A stretch of 64,000 nucleotides of DNA from Branchiostoma floridae (lineage: Eukaryota > Chordata > Leptocardii > Amphioxiformes > Branchiostomatidae). Below the pieces are notes generated by a model. The model was not told the origin of the DNA, made no database searches, and worked only from the letters and a program-made list of their open reading frames with translations. The stretch is taken from positions 2,489,203 through 2,553,202 of the forward strand of contig NC_049984.1 of NCBI RefSeq assembly GCF_000003815.2, given 5' to 3'. Numbering within the stretch: the stretch's first letter is position 1; each line of letters opens with the position of its first letter. Below, in pieces: positions 32,017 to 43,553 of this stretch. Made by a program: the position numbers and the translations under genes.

Positions 32017-32196
32017 CTAATCTCCAAGCAGATCCTACGGTAGCATAAGATAAGATAGTATCAAAAGCTGGCATAGGAGTGAAGCCAGCCTAGGAGTGTG
32101 TTTTGCTACATGGCAAATGGACAGCTCTTGGCTGACTACACTCCTTGGCCAGTTTGGTACTATCTTATGCCATTGTAGGATCTGCTTGGAGATTAG
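32017..32196. mobile_element. MITE, CTAATCTCCAAGCAGATCCT ends, 180 bp
   Basis: Left CTAATCTCCAAGCAGATCCT(AC) and right (GT)AGGATCTGCTTGGAGATTAG are perfect inverted repeats of at least 22 bases. Inner words TAGCATAAGATAAGATAGTA and TACTATCTTATGCCA also pair. It is a second subfamily of the CTCCAAGCAGA group (GATCCTAC instead of GAGGTTAGG after the shared core). Solo ends with the same core occur at 23569, 25197 and 41726. Confidence 0.85.
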
Positions 32197-32199
32197 AAG

Positions 32200-33900
32200 G
32201 GACAAAGCTTTTGGAGAAAGGATGTTTGAGAAAGGTTCGGAACAGCTGGCCTGTGTTTTTGCCATGTTGAAAGTAAGGGACTTCTCAGAGAACTGTGACA
32301 TTTGAAAAGTAGATCTAGAGTTGCAAAGGTTTTCCTATTCAATCTTCCACCTGCTGCCTAATCTTATATCCAAGTGAATACAAGTCTGGAGCCAAGTGGC
32401 TTCCATATGAAGGAATTGCAGCAGGCACAGACAAAATCCAATAACTTGTTGCTCTTGCAGGTTAATCAGATTTCCAGATCTCACTGAGTGATAGTATTTC
32501 ATTGATAAATGTTGTGAGATTCTTCAGTATTTTCAGCTTCTGTTCAAGCCTTATTCTGTTGACTGAGCCAGAATTTGCAGATCTCTCAGCAGTTGACTGA
32601 TCTAAAAGCTTGCCTGAGGGAAATAACTTGTTATGGCGGAACCAATTTAATCAGCCGTTTCTCAGTCCCATGCACATTTATATCCTATTTTCAGTTTTGA
32701 GTCACATTAGTAAGCAATACCATAAGGGGATATTTTGCAAGAATATTTGGTAGCCTAATTTATGTTGTTTTCACTTTCGAAAGCATCTTTTATATACCAA
32801 ATCCTCCATTTTTTTATTTAGCTAGTTCTTGAATTTTGTCACATGAAAAAATATCAGGGAAACAGGCAGTAGGACTGCCGTGGCCCTACGTTGACTGATG
32901 AGTCCTCGCCCTGCACTGCAAACGTCATCCCTTAGTGATGGATGCAGGGTGCACCCTTCCGCAAATCTTCCTTGTCTGCCGGCTCTCTCCTGCGCATACC
33001 TGTGCCCACCCCTCGCCCCACCTCCCATACCGGTCCCCAACCCCGTCTGGGGGAAAAATGGATCCACATGGATGAACCACAAACATGTCGGGACGGTAGA
33101 CGTGAAATTTCACCTTCTCCTGACAGGGAAGACCAAAAGGGTTTGACTCCGCTGCCCCCGAGATTCTTGGTACCATCCCTTTTCTGCCTCCCCGCAAAAG
33201 AAAAACAATTACTTAGTCTGCCTGCTGTCAAACACAGCGTTTTTCTGGTATGGTAGCTACGGTTGTCACCAAGGGTTAGACTGAACTTGATATTGTAGTG
33301 ATTTGGTTTGATTTAAAATCCCATCGATCAAGCCATCTTTTTCCTCGACATGCTTTCTTTTTCCAAGCACGGTGTGAAGACTAGCTGACTGCTGCCCACC
33401 CCTGTGTAAGACCCACACAATAGTAGAATCAAATACTGGATAATAATCTCATGCTAGTGGGCGTATCAAAATTCAAATACTCCCAAGCACAAAAAGTAGG
33501 TGTGTAATCTAAATTTGGAGAAAGTGTGCATTCTGAGCTCTAACCAGCTCTCTAACTAAGACATTGATTCAACAAGACACCAGAAGTCACGAACAGAGAT
33601 CTTAAGTCGCCCCTCTGGTCACCAGACAGAAGACGTTGTAAGATTAGATGTGACAAGGCCATTAAGGAAGGACACAGAAAGGTGGGTTCACCTGAACATT
33701 GTCACCTTAACCCCTTGGAAGCTTAAGTGGCTCACGACTCTCCCCCAAAACAACAAACCCGACCTATTGTGTCCAAGTCTACCGTTTGTACCATTTTTCC
33801 TAAACATTTCATCTTAAATATTTCCTATCACAATTCACATAATCAGTGAACTGCTATAAGATGAGGGGTAATGATCGGAAGGACATATATCAATTAAGGA
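32200..33900. other. Unannotated stretch, probable intron
   Basis: No exon or repeat family supported. 32880-33230 is CpG-richer, with overlapping frames of 82-104 codons on both strands and no recognisable domain; none has matching splice signals on both sides that I can trust. Confidence 0.35.
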
Positions 33901-34021
33901 GACGTTTTGGGCTTGACTCCATTCTCCCCACAACAACAATCCCGCCTCTGTCAACACCTGGTCTGTAGAAATGGTAAAACAACCCCGTCCCAAAGTCATT
34001 GTCGTCGGAAACCAGCCCCAT

Positions 34022-34180
34022 TGTGGTGGAGAGTTGACAAAATAAGCAGAGAGGCACTTGCCCGGTCCCGGCGAAAACGTTGCGGTGGGGTGAAAACGTG
34101 CGCTCCCTTGTTGTGGGTCGGGGGGAAACAGTCGCCTACTGTGTCACGAGTTGACAAAACAAGCGGCGGCCACTTCTCGA
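34022..34180. repeat. Imperfect direct repeat, offset about 120
   Basis: GAGAGTTGACAAAATAAGCA (34029) and CACGAGTTGACAAAACAAGC (34145), each followed by GCACTT or CCACTT, suggest an old duplication. Short and low weight. Confidence 0.4.
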
Positions 34181-34659
34181 ACCAACCAGTCCATTTGCTG
34201 TGGGTCTAGTACAGCACAGGTGCAAACGGTGGGCTGGGAGTAAAAATGTAGAACGAGGCCGTCTCTGCTGTTTTGACCACTAACAGCGGTTTTGTCTGGA
34301 TAGTGGATAGAAAGCTGGTTACAAATCACAACATGTTTTCTAGACATCCAACCGGGGAAAATGAACTAAAGGCTTGACAATACCCAGTGTTTTTCATATG
34401 TTTTACTTGTCTCTGTGGCTTGACATGGCAAAATTCATCATATTTTCCTTAACCCCCCCTGCCCCGATCTTATTTTTGTTCATAGAAATTTTGCGTACCA
34501 GTACTGACCCCATCATAATCATTTACCCCTGACAAATTATCTTTGATTTTGATAAGCTTCTCAATCTGTCCCTGTATAGTGTTCACATCATCTCTCGAGA
34601 CAGCCAAGGTGACAAAGCAGGTGCGATACCTGTCTGTGTGTATCCCTCCTATCCCTTGT

Positions 34660-34740
34660 CACTTCATCCATCACTCCCTCACTCAATCACTCATTCCCAC
34701 ACTCAATCACTCATTCCCTCACTCACTCAATCATTCACTT
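34660..34740. repeat. CACTCAATCACTCATTCC microsatellite
   Basis: Variants of TCACTCAA and TCACTCATTCCC alternate over about 80 bases. Simple repeat. Confidence 0.9.
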
Positions 34741-34929
34741 GTCTTGCTTAAAAGGCGGAGAGATAAGAAGTTGAATTTCTTCTTCGTTTCTATTCATCAA
34801 AACTACCCAGAAATGGCAGAATGCCCTGAGGACTTCCAAGCTGCCTGTAGAATCAAACATGTGAAACACTTTTTGGACCACACTCTGTTTTGTAGAAAGA
34901 TGTTCTGCAGATAGTTTTAGAGGTGCTGC

Positions 34930-35185
34930 AAAGACCTTCCCATCATTAAATGTGTCTTTGCTCTCCTTGTAGTGCCTAGTGGCACATAGGGCAGCACGTT
35001 TTCTTGCAGTTTCAGTAGCAGGGTATATTCTTACAGTGAGGGGTTGCTAGCCTGTTCACTTTAACTTCAAACACAGAACCCATTTTTACGTGCCCAACAA
35101 AAGATGGTTGCAACCCCAACTGAGATGCCCTTACCAGGATTGAACCGGGGTTTCCTAGTTACCAAATGATTGGAACCAAGGAGGT
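34930..35185 (-). mobile_element. tRNA-derived SINE, CCCGGTTCAATCC family
   Basis: On minus: CCTTGGTTCCAATCATTTGG, AACCCCGGTTCAATCCTGGT (B box, about 35133-35150), then a body with CTGCTACTGAAACTGCAAGA, AAACGTGCTGCCCTATGTGC and CTACAAGGAGAGCAAAGACA. Head sequence matches the SINE at 37740-37897. It is a different family from the 7566/19918 SINE. Confidence 0.65.
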
Positions 35186-35229
35186 TAAAGAATCACAGGA
35201 GAGAGCTCAGTCATTAACACCCCACTGCG

Positions 35230-35570
35230 GGCTATTGTTCAGACCCTCCGGGCCCATTGTTTCCGCTATCCGGCGGCGCGTCTCTGATGACCATGATGGC
35301 CGCGGGGTTTCCCGCCATTTCTGATGAGCCCGGACGTGTCAGCCAATCACATGAGCCCAGCTATGACGTCATGCACCGCGATCCCGGCCGAGGACGACCG
35401 AGGGTTGCCGAACTGCGAGCGAGATGAGCGCAGTTTCCGCAGATTTCCTTATTTGGGAAGCGAAGGTGACGTGTGCAAACAGTACTGTTGTGGAGAGACC
35501 AAGATGGCGATCATGTCGATACTTGTTTCGGCGCTGTGCGACCAAGTTGAGTGAATTTACAGGCATTTTT
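35230..35570. promoter_or_regulatory. Second CpG-rich promoter-like region
   Basis: A sharp CpG-rich patch contains AGCCAATCA (CCAAT, 35341), TGACGTCA (CRE, 35364-35371) and AAGATGGCG (YY1-like, 35501). Two short + frames start inside: an ATG at 35424 (MSAVSADFLIWEAK before GTGACG) and an ATG at 35504 (MAIMSILVSALCDQVE, stop 35552). Neither gives a recognisable protein. It could be an internal promoter of the ADAMTS-like gene, or the start of an unrecognised gene on either strand. Confidence 0.4.
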
Positions 35571-36360
35571 GTCGCTGTATCCCCGATTTTTTTGTCTCAG
35601 AATTATGAACAATATTCTCTACTTCATGTGTCTATTAAAAAATTATTACGCTTGCCCTGCAAAAGAGACTTTTTTTCAACGATAGTAGTGGGCTTGGGTG
35701 TGCCAAATAAGTATTTGTTGTTGCTGTTTGCGATCGATTTTTGCTGTTCGTGATGCATGAATTTTGTACTCTAAGGGCTCCGTGGATGTTCATGGCAATG
35801 ATGGGAAGCAAGATGATATTTCCGAGGAAATTTATTTTGTCGGTATTGAGGGAATTTTTGCCTCACGAGGAACGCATTTTTTTTACACAGATGGCTTGAT
35901 ATCTTAATTTGACAGACTTGAAAATAAAGTTGCATAGCGTTTCTCAAGCTTCTTACAAATACTATGAAATAGCTCCGTGTGTCCTGGGCTATGAAAGCCG
36001 ACCCAGCGTTCTTCTACACCGCGTGACTTGTTGTTACACACATTTCTGTGGCCCGTGGGGAACTATGCTCGCACTTGCCTCAGGCGAAGTATCGTCACTA
36101 TTGATATCTGTTTCCTTAGTAAAAGTAGCGCTGTATTTAATGAGAATCATCCTCAAAATCGCTGAAATCCCGGCCCCAAATCGATGTTCCTGGACGAGTG
36201 ATGTTGAAACTGACTCGTAAACAAAGGCCCACGCTAGCCTGGCGAGATGCAGATTGGGGCAATTAGCACTTCGATGTGATTCACACTCGCGGCAAAGATA
36301 GGAACAATAGGAACGCTCTCCTCTCTTTCTTTAACCTCCTTGTTGGAACCAAGAGCTCAG
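35571..36360. other. Unannotated non-coding stretch
   Basis: Directly downstream of the CpG patch; no exon recognised. TTTACAG at 35563-35569 could be an acceptor, but the frame after it has no identifiable content. Confidence 0.35.
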
Positions 36361-36370
36361 GGACTGAGTA

Positions 36371-36404
36371 TGTCCCTGCAGCTTAACTGGTAGCTACAGG
36401 GACA
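36371..36404. repeat. Hairpin made from a SINE head
   Basis: TGTCCCTGCAGCTTAACTGG then TAGCTACAGGGACA: the outer 12 bases pair (TGTCCCTG-AGCT with AGCT-CAGGGACA). The left arm is the start of the SINE head seen at 37897 on minus (GTCCCTGTAGCGCAACTGGT), so the hairpin is a head fragment followed by its own inverted copy. Confidence 0.6.
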
Positions 36405-37547
36405 TCCCTTTATAATCATGTAGCTCTGCCATAACTTAGGTAGCTTGTGTGTGAACTTGAAGCATACTTGTGTTGGGGAGAAGCTGTTTCCATTAACCCT
36501 CAACCCCGCCCTTGACGCAAAGCATAAACGAAGCGCTAAGTATCTGCTATTTAATCTCAAATATTACAATATTATAATTAACACGGGTCTCTTTGAATGT
36601 GGCTGTATTCACTCCATAAAACAGACTGTGCCAAGGCACAAACCTGGTCCTCAGGCTTCATGAAAAATAAAAAAAAATCTGAGAACCAAGAAATCGAATT
36701 AGTGTAGCCTCAGCAGAAACGTTTTGGTCAGTTGTGATTTTTCTTGGTGACGAATCGGTGTAGGCGTAATAAGACGAATCCGTGTAGGCGTAATAAGGGC
36801 AGCAGTATTAGATCAGGATTAAACCCAGAAATGAATCTGTCACCGGGTAGAAATTAATCTGTCAGCTTAATCAGAGTAACGAGGGCCTCCTGGTTAATTC
36901 AGCCATAGATCTATGGTAAACAGGTGTTTTCCTTCCATTTTGTATTTGTAAGAAGAAAGACATCTATGATGCTTAAAAAGGTATTTTTTAGATAAACCAA
37001 ACCTTATGGACTTTTCATTAAATCATATTTATTCTGAACATGATGAATAAAAGGTACTATCTAAAAGCCTAGGACAACCCTAAAGGCACAAACAAACAAA
37101 CCCTTTACCAGAATTTCTATTTTCATAAGTGCGCAATGTAATATACAGGATGAGTTCATAGGTACACTCTTCTTTAGAAAAATTGCGACAATTGCAAGCT
37201 ATCAATGTCATCTTTGACTTTCCCATTTTCAAGCATTTTTATGTCTTATCAAGGGTGATCCCCCACCTGTAACACAGGTGTTATCCAGGTGAGTCCATAC
37301 CTGTCCGTACTACAGCTCCGAACACACACACACACCCTGTCCTGTTTGTCTCCCATCCCAACAGATCCCCTGTAACAACAGTTTGGACAGAAGAGCTGTG
37401 CTGAGATCCAGGGGAGGGAAGATGGGGGATTTATTAACAGCAGTTTGTTTGGACAGAAGCCTTTTAATCTCCCAATGATTTATGTGGGGAAGGAAAAATA
37501 GAAGCTCTGCTGGCCTGGTGGCTCACATCAGAGAAAGGTTTATCACT

Positions 37548-37740
37548 GGAGAGGGTCCGTATGGGGGAGTCCTGATAACATTTAATGTTGAATTTAGAAG
37601 AACCCATGGGGGAGATCCGATAACACTTAATGCTAGATTTAGGAGAACCCTCTACATATTACAAAGATGGTGATTATGCAAAATTTGGTCACCTTGCTAA
37701 AAAATCATATGACTTTTCCTATGAATATCTAAGAATTTTC
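37548..37740 (+). repeat. Dispersed repeat shared with 49147-49340
   Basis: GAGGGTCCGTATGGGGGAGT, AATGTTGAATTTAGAAGAAC, CTACATATTACAAAGATGGT and GCAAAATTTGGTCACCTTGC occur in the same order at 49.1 kb (GAGGGTCTGCATGGGGGGCC, CGTTGAATTCAGAAGAACCC, CTACGTATTACGCTAAATCA, GCTAAATTTGGTCACCTCCC). In this copy the GGGGGAGATCCGATAACACT block is duplicated once. Confidence 0.8.
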
Positions 37741-37897
37741 ACAGGGGATCCCATTTTATGTCCCTTCCAAAAGACAGATGCAGACCCAACCAAAAGGCGA
37801 TACCCAGGTTTAGAACTGGGGTCTCCCTGTTACCAACCAATTGGAATCAGGAGTTCCACTGAGAATCTGCTACCAGTTGCGCTACAGGGACATCCCT
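37741..37897 (-). mobile_element. tRNA-derived SINE, CCCGGTTCAATCC family
   Basis: On minus from 37897: GGGATGTCCCTGTAGCGCAA, CTGGTAGCAGATTCTCAGTG (A box), TTGGTTGGTAACAGGGAGAC, CCCAGTTCTAAACCTGGGTA (B box). The body is cut short by the dispersed repeat at 37548-37740. Shares the TTCCAATYATTTGGTAAC segment with the SINE at 34930-35185. Confidence 0.7.
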
Positions 37898-37899
37898 AG

Positions 37900-40640
37900 A
37901 TGCAGCAGCATTGTGAGAGAAAAACGAGAAGAAGAGACAGTGACAGAGCATTTTCCACTCGGCTTCCTCCCAACAAAGCCACCAGCCACACTCAGCCACT
38001 GTGTTGAAACCCGGGGACGATCCCTTTTCTCTCCCGGCCTGGCCCAAAGCTGTACAAAGTTGGCAGCTAGAGCTGTGCTGTATGGAGAGCGGTGACCGTG
38101 CCGCTCGTCAAACAAGTCCCCGTTGTTTGGTGTAAATAGACGGGCAGCCCTCCTGCCCTGAACTACAAATCTCTGCAAACATTGGTGAGGTCTGGCTGGA
38201 GCTGAGTGTGCTTTTGGCTGGTGGGGGAGACATTTACATGTAGTTGTCTCTACTACCAGACTACCTACACTGGCAATATTGAAAATGATTTGCCAGAGGA
38301 GTTTGGCCACCATAGGGCTTCCAGAGTAAAATGATAAACTTTCCAGGATTTATACCATTTCCCCGAAAGTCTACTATCTACAACCCTTTAGGAAGGCCTG
38401 GTGGATTGCGTCTTCAGTCTTTAGAAGTTCTAAGACATGAAGTAAGAGAGACAAGATGTTATTGGGTATTGGTGCCAACATACGTGAATAGGTGTCCTTA
38501 CCGAGGTTAAGGTGTTCAAGGATGCGTCCCCATTTCAGGTGGACACTTGTAGATACACACCCACACATCTACACAGCAAATCCTCGTCACTGTTTGACAT
38601 TAAAATAAATATTTAAAAAAATGGGTCAAATGCAAACTTGATAATTCCTTGTTATTTCACATTAGTGGGATATAGCCTAATTTTACAGCTTAAGCCCTGT
38701 GTGAAGTTCTTTCCCAATCCAACCCAAAGCCCAGTCAACCTCGGGAGCAGATAGGATCCCAGCACAAAGATGAATTGATGAATTTTCTTTTTGTAACCAT
38801 CTCGCACAGCTTGTGCACTAACACAAGTAGGTCGAGCTGGACACTCTTGACCACATCAGCCTCATTGCCTTATCAGCAACTTAAGAATGTCATGATAAGG
38901 AAGGTCTGGGTCTTTAATGAGTGCTTTTGTTAAGGAGGAGGAAGCTGACAAAAGATTTGTTTCTTAATTAGCGGCATTTGAGACAGTTTCTAGGGGGATA
39001 AATGAACAGTTTTTATATATTTATTTCAATTAACCCACTTGTTTCACCAGTATCTTATCCAGTGTTTTGTCTTATCTAGAGGTGGCCTTGCTCTATATAT
39101 AGTGTGGGAACTTACTGTCCAAGCAGGATGGAAATAATGGTTGACTTTTTTGTCTTAAAACATTTCAGGATAAATGCTCCAGTTTTTAAGATAAAAAGGA
39201 GCTAGGGGATATGCTGCTTTGGGAGTTGGGATGTGATCATTTTCCACCACTGGTTTTGTATAGAATTATGGTAACAGTTTCACAATTTACGTTCAAAGAG
39301 AATGAAAGATTCAAAGATTTTGCATGGGTGTTTGAATGGATATAAAAGTGTAATTGCACATTGCATTTCATCAGTTGTGTCTGTCATGATATTTTTAAGC
39401 ATGCGATTCTGTGTACTGTAACACATACTGATACTGCTTAATTGATAATTGATATGTCCTGTGGTAAAAAAGGTATGCGAAATTCCAAGTATTCGGCACT
39501 CGAGATGCCCCTTTGCACCCCTTGCAAGCCATCGACTACTGAAGGAGTCCTCACAGCTGTGGAGGACTCTTCAAAATTCCTCGCAAATCAAGATAACCGA
39601 TCGACACAGAGTGCACCGGCTACCTTTTTTCTTCCATCTACTTGAAGATCACCACAAAACAAGGCTCATGGAGTCATTTTGGAATACAGTACTGGATTCT
39701 GAAGACAAATGTTTCTTAACTCTCGTCTTAAAAAAGTTTTGAGTACCCAACAGGGAAGCAATTCCGTGGAAGCTTGAAACCTCTAAAACACAGCTTAGCA
39801 ACCCGGTGTGGTTTGGACATCCTTTCGATAAGGCCCGTTTGCGCAGGCGAGGCATTTATCTTGCAATTGTTTTTAAGGTCTGCAAATTCATTAACCTTTG
39901 GCCAAGACAGGTGAGATAACGAGGGCAGACGTAACGGTCGTTACCGGTAGCCGCGGCATGTTTGGCTCGTTGACTCGGCACCGGCATGTTTTCTGCCAGC
40001 GAAACTACTTTTGCGTCGGTACAAACATCTTAATAGAAAGATAAGGTGCATGTCCTACCATAGAAGGGGAGAAGAAGACGGGAGTTGAATATGCATGTCT
40101 GAACAATGTGTAATTCATTGATGCTATATGTGACAGGTGTTTTCTTAACCTAGTGTCGTTCTAGATAGTTTAATGTTTATGGCAATCAAGAACATTCCTT
40201 GTCCAAGTAAAGTCTGGTTGTGTACAGAGGATTGAGAACACTTCCGTCAGGACTGTAGTTAGACGTCAGGCTATTGGAACAATTTGTAAAGTAAGGTAGA
40301 TTTTTAACCAGAAAGGAAGTTACCTCATGTTTATGCAAAGGTATGGACGGACAATCGCCATAAACAAGTGAAATGATCAGCTAGCAGAACACAGATGTAC
40401 ATGGCGCTATCCCCGTCCACTTGTGGTCTCTCACGATTAATATTTGCCGCCAATAAGGAGACTTGGGGAACGTTTTGCTCCCTTATTTGTGGTGTCCGAT
40501 AACTGAGATGCCTGGGAGATACCTGTCTGTCTTGAGTGCTTTTCTGCATTCTCTGGACAGGTATCAGGCACGAACAAATCATCACTGTGTTTCTCAGCAA
40601 ATTTGTAGAGAAAGAGAATTTTCCTAGGGATTTATTTCGT
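37900..40640. other. Unique-looking stretch without supported genes
   Basis: About 2.7 kb with no exon or element called. 38870-38990 has TTATCAGCAACTTAAGAATG, ATGATAAGGAAGG, TCTTTAATGAG and CTTAATTAGCGG in close succession, a possible regulatory block; support is motif-level only. Frames of 143 codons (37882-38313, minus) and 97 codons (39449, +) show no domain. Confidence 0.35.
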
Positions 40641-40649
40641 GATACTGAT

Positions 40650-40985
40650 GGTGCGTCCTAACTGGAATAATGCTTGTCTAGCCTCTTCAGAGACAGAAAC
40701 TGGGGTCGATTGTCACTTGCAGTTCAAGTCAAAAGTCTTGAAGAAATATATGAAGAAGTGATCTCTCCTCCAGGCCACATTGTACACCTAATCTGCCAAG
40801 TGGTTGTCCTATCCGGATCTAGTGCTTGTCTACTCTGTGCATAGACAGAAAATGGGGCCTATTGTTACTTACATTTCAAGTTTAGAATCTTCGTAAGTCT
40901 TGAAGAAAAGGCATATAAATATATACAGAAGTGGTCTCCTCCTCTCCTGGTCATATTGTACGCCTTGTCTGTCCAGTGGTTGTTG
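40650..40985. repeat. Tandem duplication, about 160-bp unit
   Basis: ATGCTTGTCTAGCCTCTTCA, GAGACAGAAACTGGGGTCGA, AAAGTCTTGAAGAAATATAT and CTCCTCCAGGCCACATTGTA (40671-40785) recur as GTGCTTGTCTACTCTGTGCA, TAGACAGAAAATGGGGCCTA, TAAGTCTTGAAGAAAAGGCA and CTCCTCTCCTGGTCATATTG (40821-40955). Confidence 0.8.
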
Positions 40986-40989
40986 GTTG

Positions 40990-42290
40990 TTGTTGGTTAC
41001 GCGCGTTTTTGTCTGTGTGTGCTGACAAACACGTGTGTCTGGCTGTAGTACGTACTTCCCTCCAGACCAAGTGTACACGTACATTGTATGCACCTGTGTA
41101 GCACAACTGTCCCTGCCCTTTCCTGTTGTGATGTTGTCCCTTAGGCCACACCAACTCAGTTCCTCGGTTCTTCCAGCCTTTGAAAGTAGAAATGGAAAGC
41201 AAGGCAAATAATAATTGCAGAGGAAGGCTTGGATATGTGTATACTCCATTGCATCTGTGAGCGTCTGTGAGCTTTATTGTACATTTTTTCCATACAGGGC
41301 GAAGTACAGGTCACAATACAACATGTTCAACAGATGTATCTAACAGATACAAAACTAAACTCTTGTTGCGTAAATTCGACTTCTCCTAGCTTTACAGTTC
41401 TAGTTGAGATAAAAGAACAGATCTGGAAATGGAAAGTTGCACCTTCTTGCATTTTGAATACGAATTTTTCTACATTACTTAAGTGGATGAAATAGGAAAA
41501 CATATTTTGTACAAGCCTTTACAGCTCATATATATCTACGAAAGAAATGCAGCATCCATGAACCAACTGATTGACTTGATACGGCCCCACAAAGTGAGTT
41601 CACACACGTGTGCTCTTCCTGTAGCACCCACCAGTAAACAGCTGATGTAACCGGAGATAGCGAGGGGAGAACACTCAGCTGGTCTGCGTGTGACCAGCTT
41701 GTGCAGGAGCACAGTCATAATCTCCAAGCAGATATGGAAAGGGAAAATTGTTAAGTTTCTAAAGCTTCTGGCCCGATAGAGCAGTGGGCCTCTGGTATAA
41801 TTGGAAATCCTTGCTGCTCCCATGAACCATGAACTTGAGAAACGTAACAATTTGACTTTCTACATCTTCTAGGAGATCTGGAATATATTCAAACCTGTAC
41901 TGGTGTCAGTTGTCACCTGTATGTATAAGGACCACCTCGCTATTGTAGCCACCTTTTCTGTGGTCCCTTGATAGTTTTCTTACAGACAAAAGAATATAGA
42001 GCCCTGGCATACCTCAGAAATGACTTTTGACAACTTTTTAGTTGCCCCTTAAGTTATTTTCTCCTCTGTCCTTAGCGGGACGAACAGGGCAAAGTACTTC
42101 AAGCTCTGCCATGCACCAGAAATGACTTTTGACCACCGAAGACTGTTTCTCATTACTTAAGAGTGTTTTATGGCTCTCAATCTGATCGCAATTACTCTGC
42201 TTGGTTCTTTGAAAGTTATTTACAACAGGCGGCTTTTGGGAAGTCATTAAGAGTTATATGGGGGAATGTGAGAAAAGTGTTTGCACCTTG
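40990..42290. other. Unannotated stretch
   Basis: No supported gene. CATAATCTCCAAGCAGATAT (about 41717-41736) is a solo MITE end. The frame 41295-41495 after TCCATACAG is open for about 66 codons (VNSTSPSFTVLVEIKEQIW within it) but has no donor and no recognisable family. Confidence 0.35.
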
Positions 42291-42299
42291 CAGTCAACT

Positions 42300-42440
42300 T
42301 ACACCTGCTTAAGGACACTTCAGGTGAGGTCTTGGGCAGAGGGCACGTCTTACCTGCACAGGTGACATGTCTTACCTGAACAGGTGAACTGTTGTGCATA
42401 CAGGTGGATATCTCCAAGGGTCTTGACAGGTGAATCTTGA
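42300..42440. promoter_or_regulatory. CACCTG/CAGGTG E-box cluster
   Basis: CACCTG at about 42303 and CAGGTG at about 42321, 42359, 42380, 42401 and 42429 fall within 130 bases. Snail/ZEB-type factors bind CAGGTG. This word is common throughout the window, so the cluster may reflect local duplication of ACAGGTGA-containing sequence. Confidence 0.25.
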
Positions 42441-42607
42441 GGTGATAGGTCACTCGTTACTTAAGATGCCCGCCAGTTTTAACTGGTCTCAAGGGTAGAA
42501 ACGTTTAAGTGGCTGTAACCATCAATGTTGGCAAACTCCCAATTTGTTAAACACAGCCTAAAACCATAAAAGGTTTACCTGTTACCACAACCATCTTTAG
42601 AGCTCTT

Positions 42608-42830
42608 TTTTTTTTTTTTTTTTTTTTATTCACATTTCTTTAAAGAGGATGAGACGGAAAGCAGACCCTGCTTATCGAGGTCTTCTCCTCATGTACATAA
42701 ACAAAATAAGGACACACATACAGGACTACAAAACGCTAAATAACACAGTCAAGAGATAATGATAACGACATGAAATAAAACAACAAGGAATCAAATAACA
42801 AAGTGACGTGTAGCTGGCATACAAACTTAG
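42608..42830 (-). mobile_element. Poly(A)-tailed retrotransposon 3' end
   Basis: A run of about 20 T (42608-42627) then ATTCACATTTCTTTAAAGAG on +. Read on minus: GAGGAGAAGACCTCGATAAG, CAGGGTCTGCTTTCCGTCTC, AAATGTGAATAAA, then poly(A). A 3'UTR with AATAAA and long A tail is the mark of an LINE-type insertion or a processed transcript. No coding part is retained. Confidence 0.65.
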
Positions 42831-43553
42831 AGCTCTTTGACTTTCTTAAGGGGACTTGGGAAGTGTCTTGACCCACCTAGAAACTGTCAAAGGAGAGAGA
42901 GAGTTCAGAAGGGAGGATTTTAAAGAAACGATGAGTTTAAATTGTTAAGGAGTGTGAAGAAATAAGCAGCTTTGTTAGTTACTTCTAGCCGAGTGCCTCC
43001 ATGGAAAATCTAGAGAAACATGTTAACAGTTACTTCTGCTGGTCATTGTGTTGCTAATCTCTGTTTGTTAGACATTGATGAACTCTTTGATAGTCGATTC
43101 TTCTTGTATCTGCTCTGATCTAACCGCAGACGACTCTAGCCTTTTGTTTCATGGACGTCCTTTTAAACTCGCTGGCGCAAATGTAATGTTTTTATCCTCA
43201 AGAAATATCTCTTTAAAAGGTTTTCTTGTGTTCCAAAGACCGAAACCTATGAATAAAATGGAAAAATCCCTGTTCATCGCTTGTTCAGGTGTTAAATGAA
43301 GATAGCAAATGAAACAGAAGATGACACCAGATTTGTTGTAGCTGCAGAAGTAGCAGTCTGGTGTACAAAGTGATAATTGGCACATCTGAAGGGTTTAACT
43401 TCCCAATTTGTAGGGCAATCTCCTATAAGTAGTGTGATTAGAACATTTATCTATTACAGTAGGGATCTGCAAAACAGGCGTAAAATCATTTAAGGTTTTT
43501 CTGGCAAAAAATATCACCAAAGCTGCATTGTATAGCTCTTAAGTCTTACTGTT

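Noticed and set aside
31707-32048. 113-codon + frame with a hydrophobic N-terminus
   Set aside because: It runs into the inverted repeat of the MITE at 32017-32196, and no domain or transcript signal supports it.
37882-38313. 143-codon minus frame
   Set aside because: Begins in a SINE and shows no protein family features; likely fortuitous.
41295-41495. Candidate exon after TCCATACAG
   Set aside because: Open for 66 codons but ends in a stop without a preceding donor or recognisable domain.
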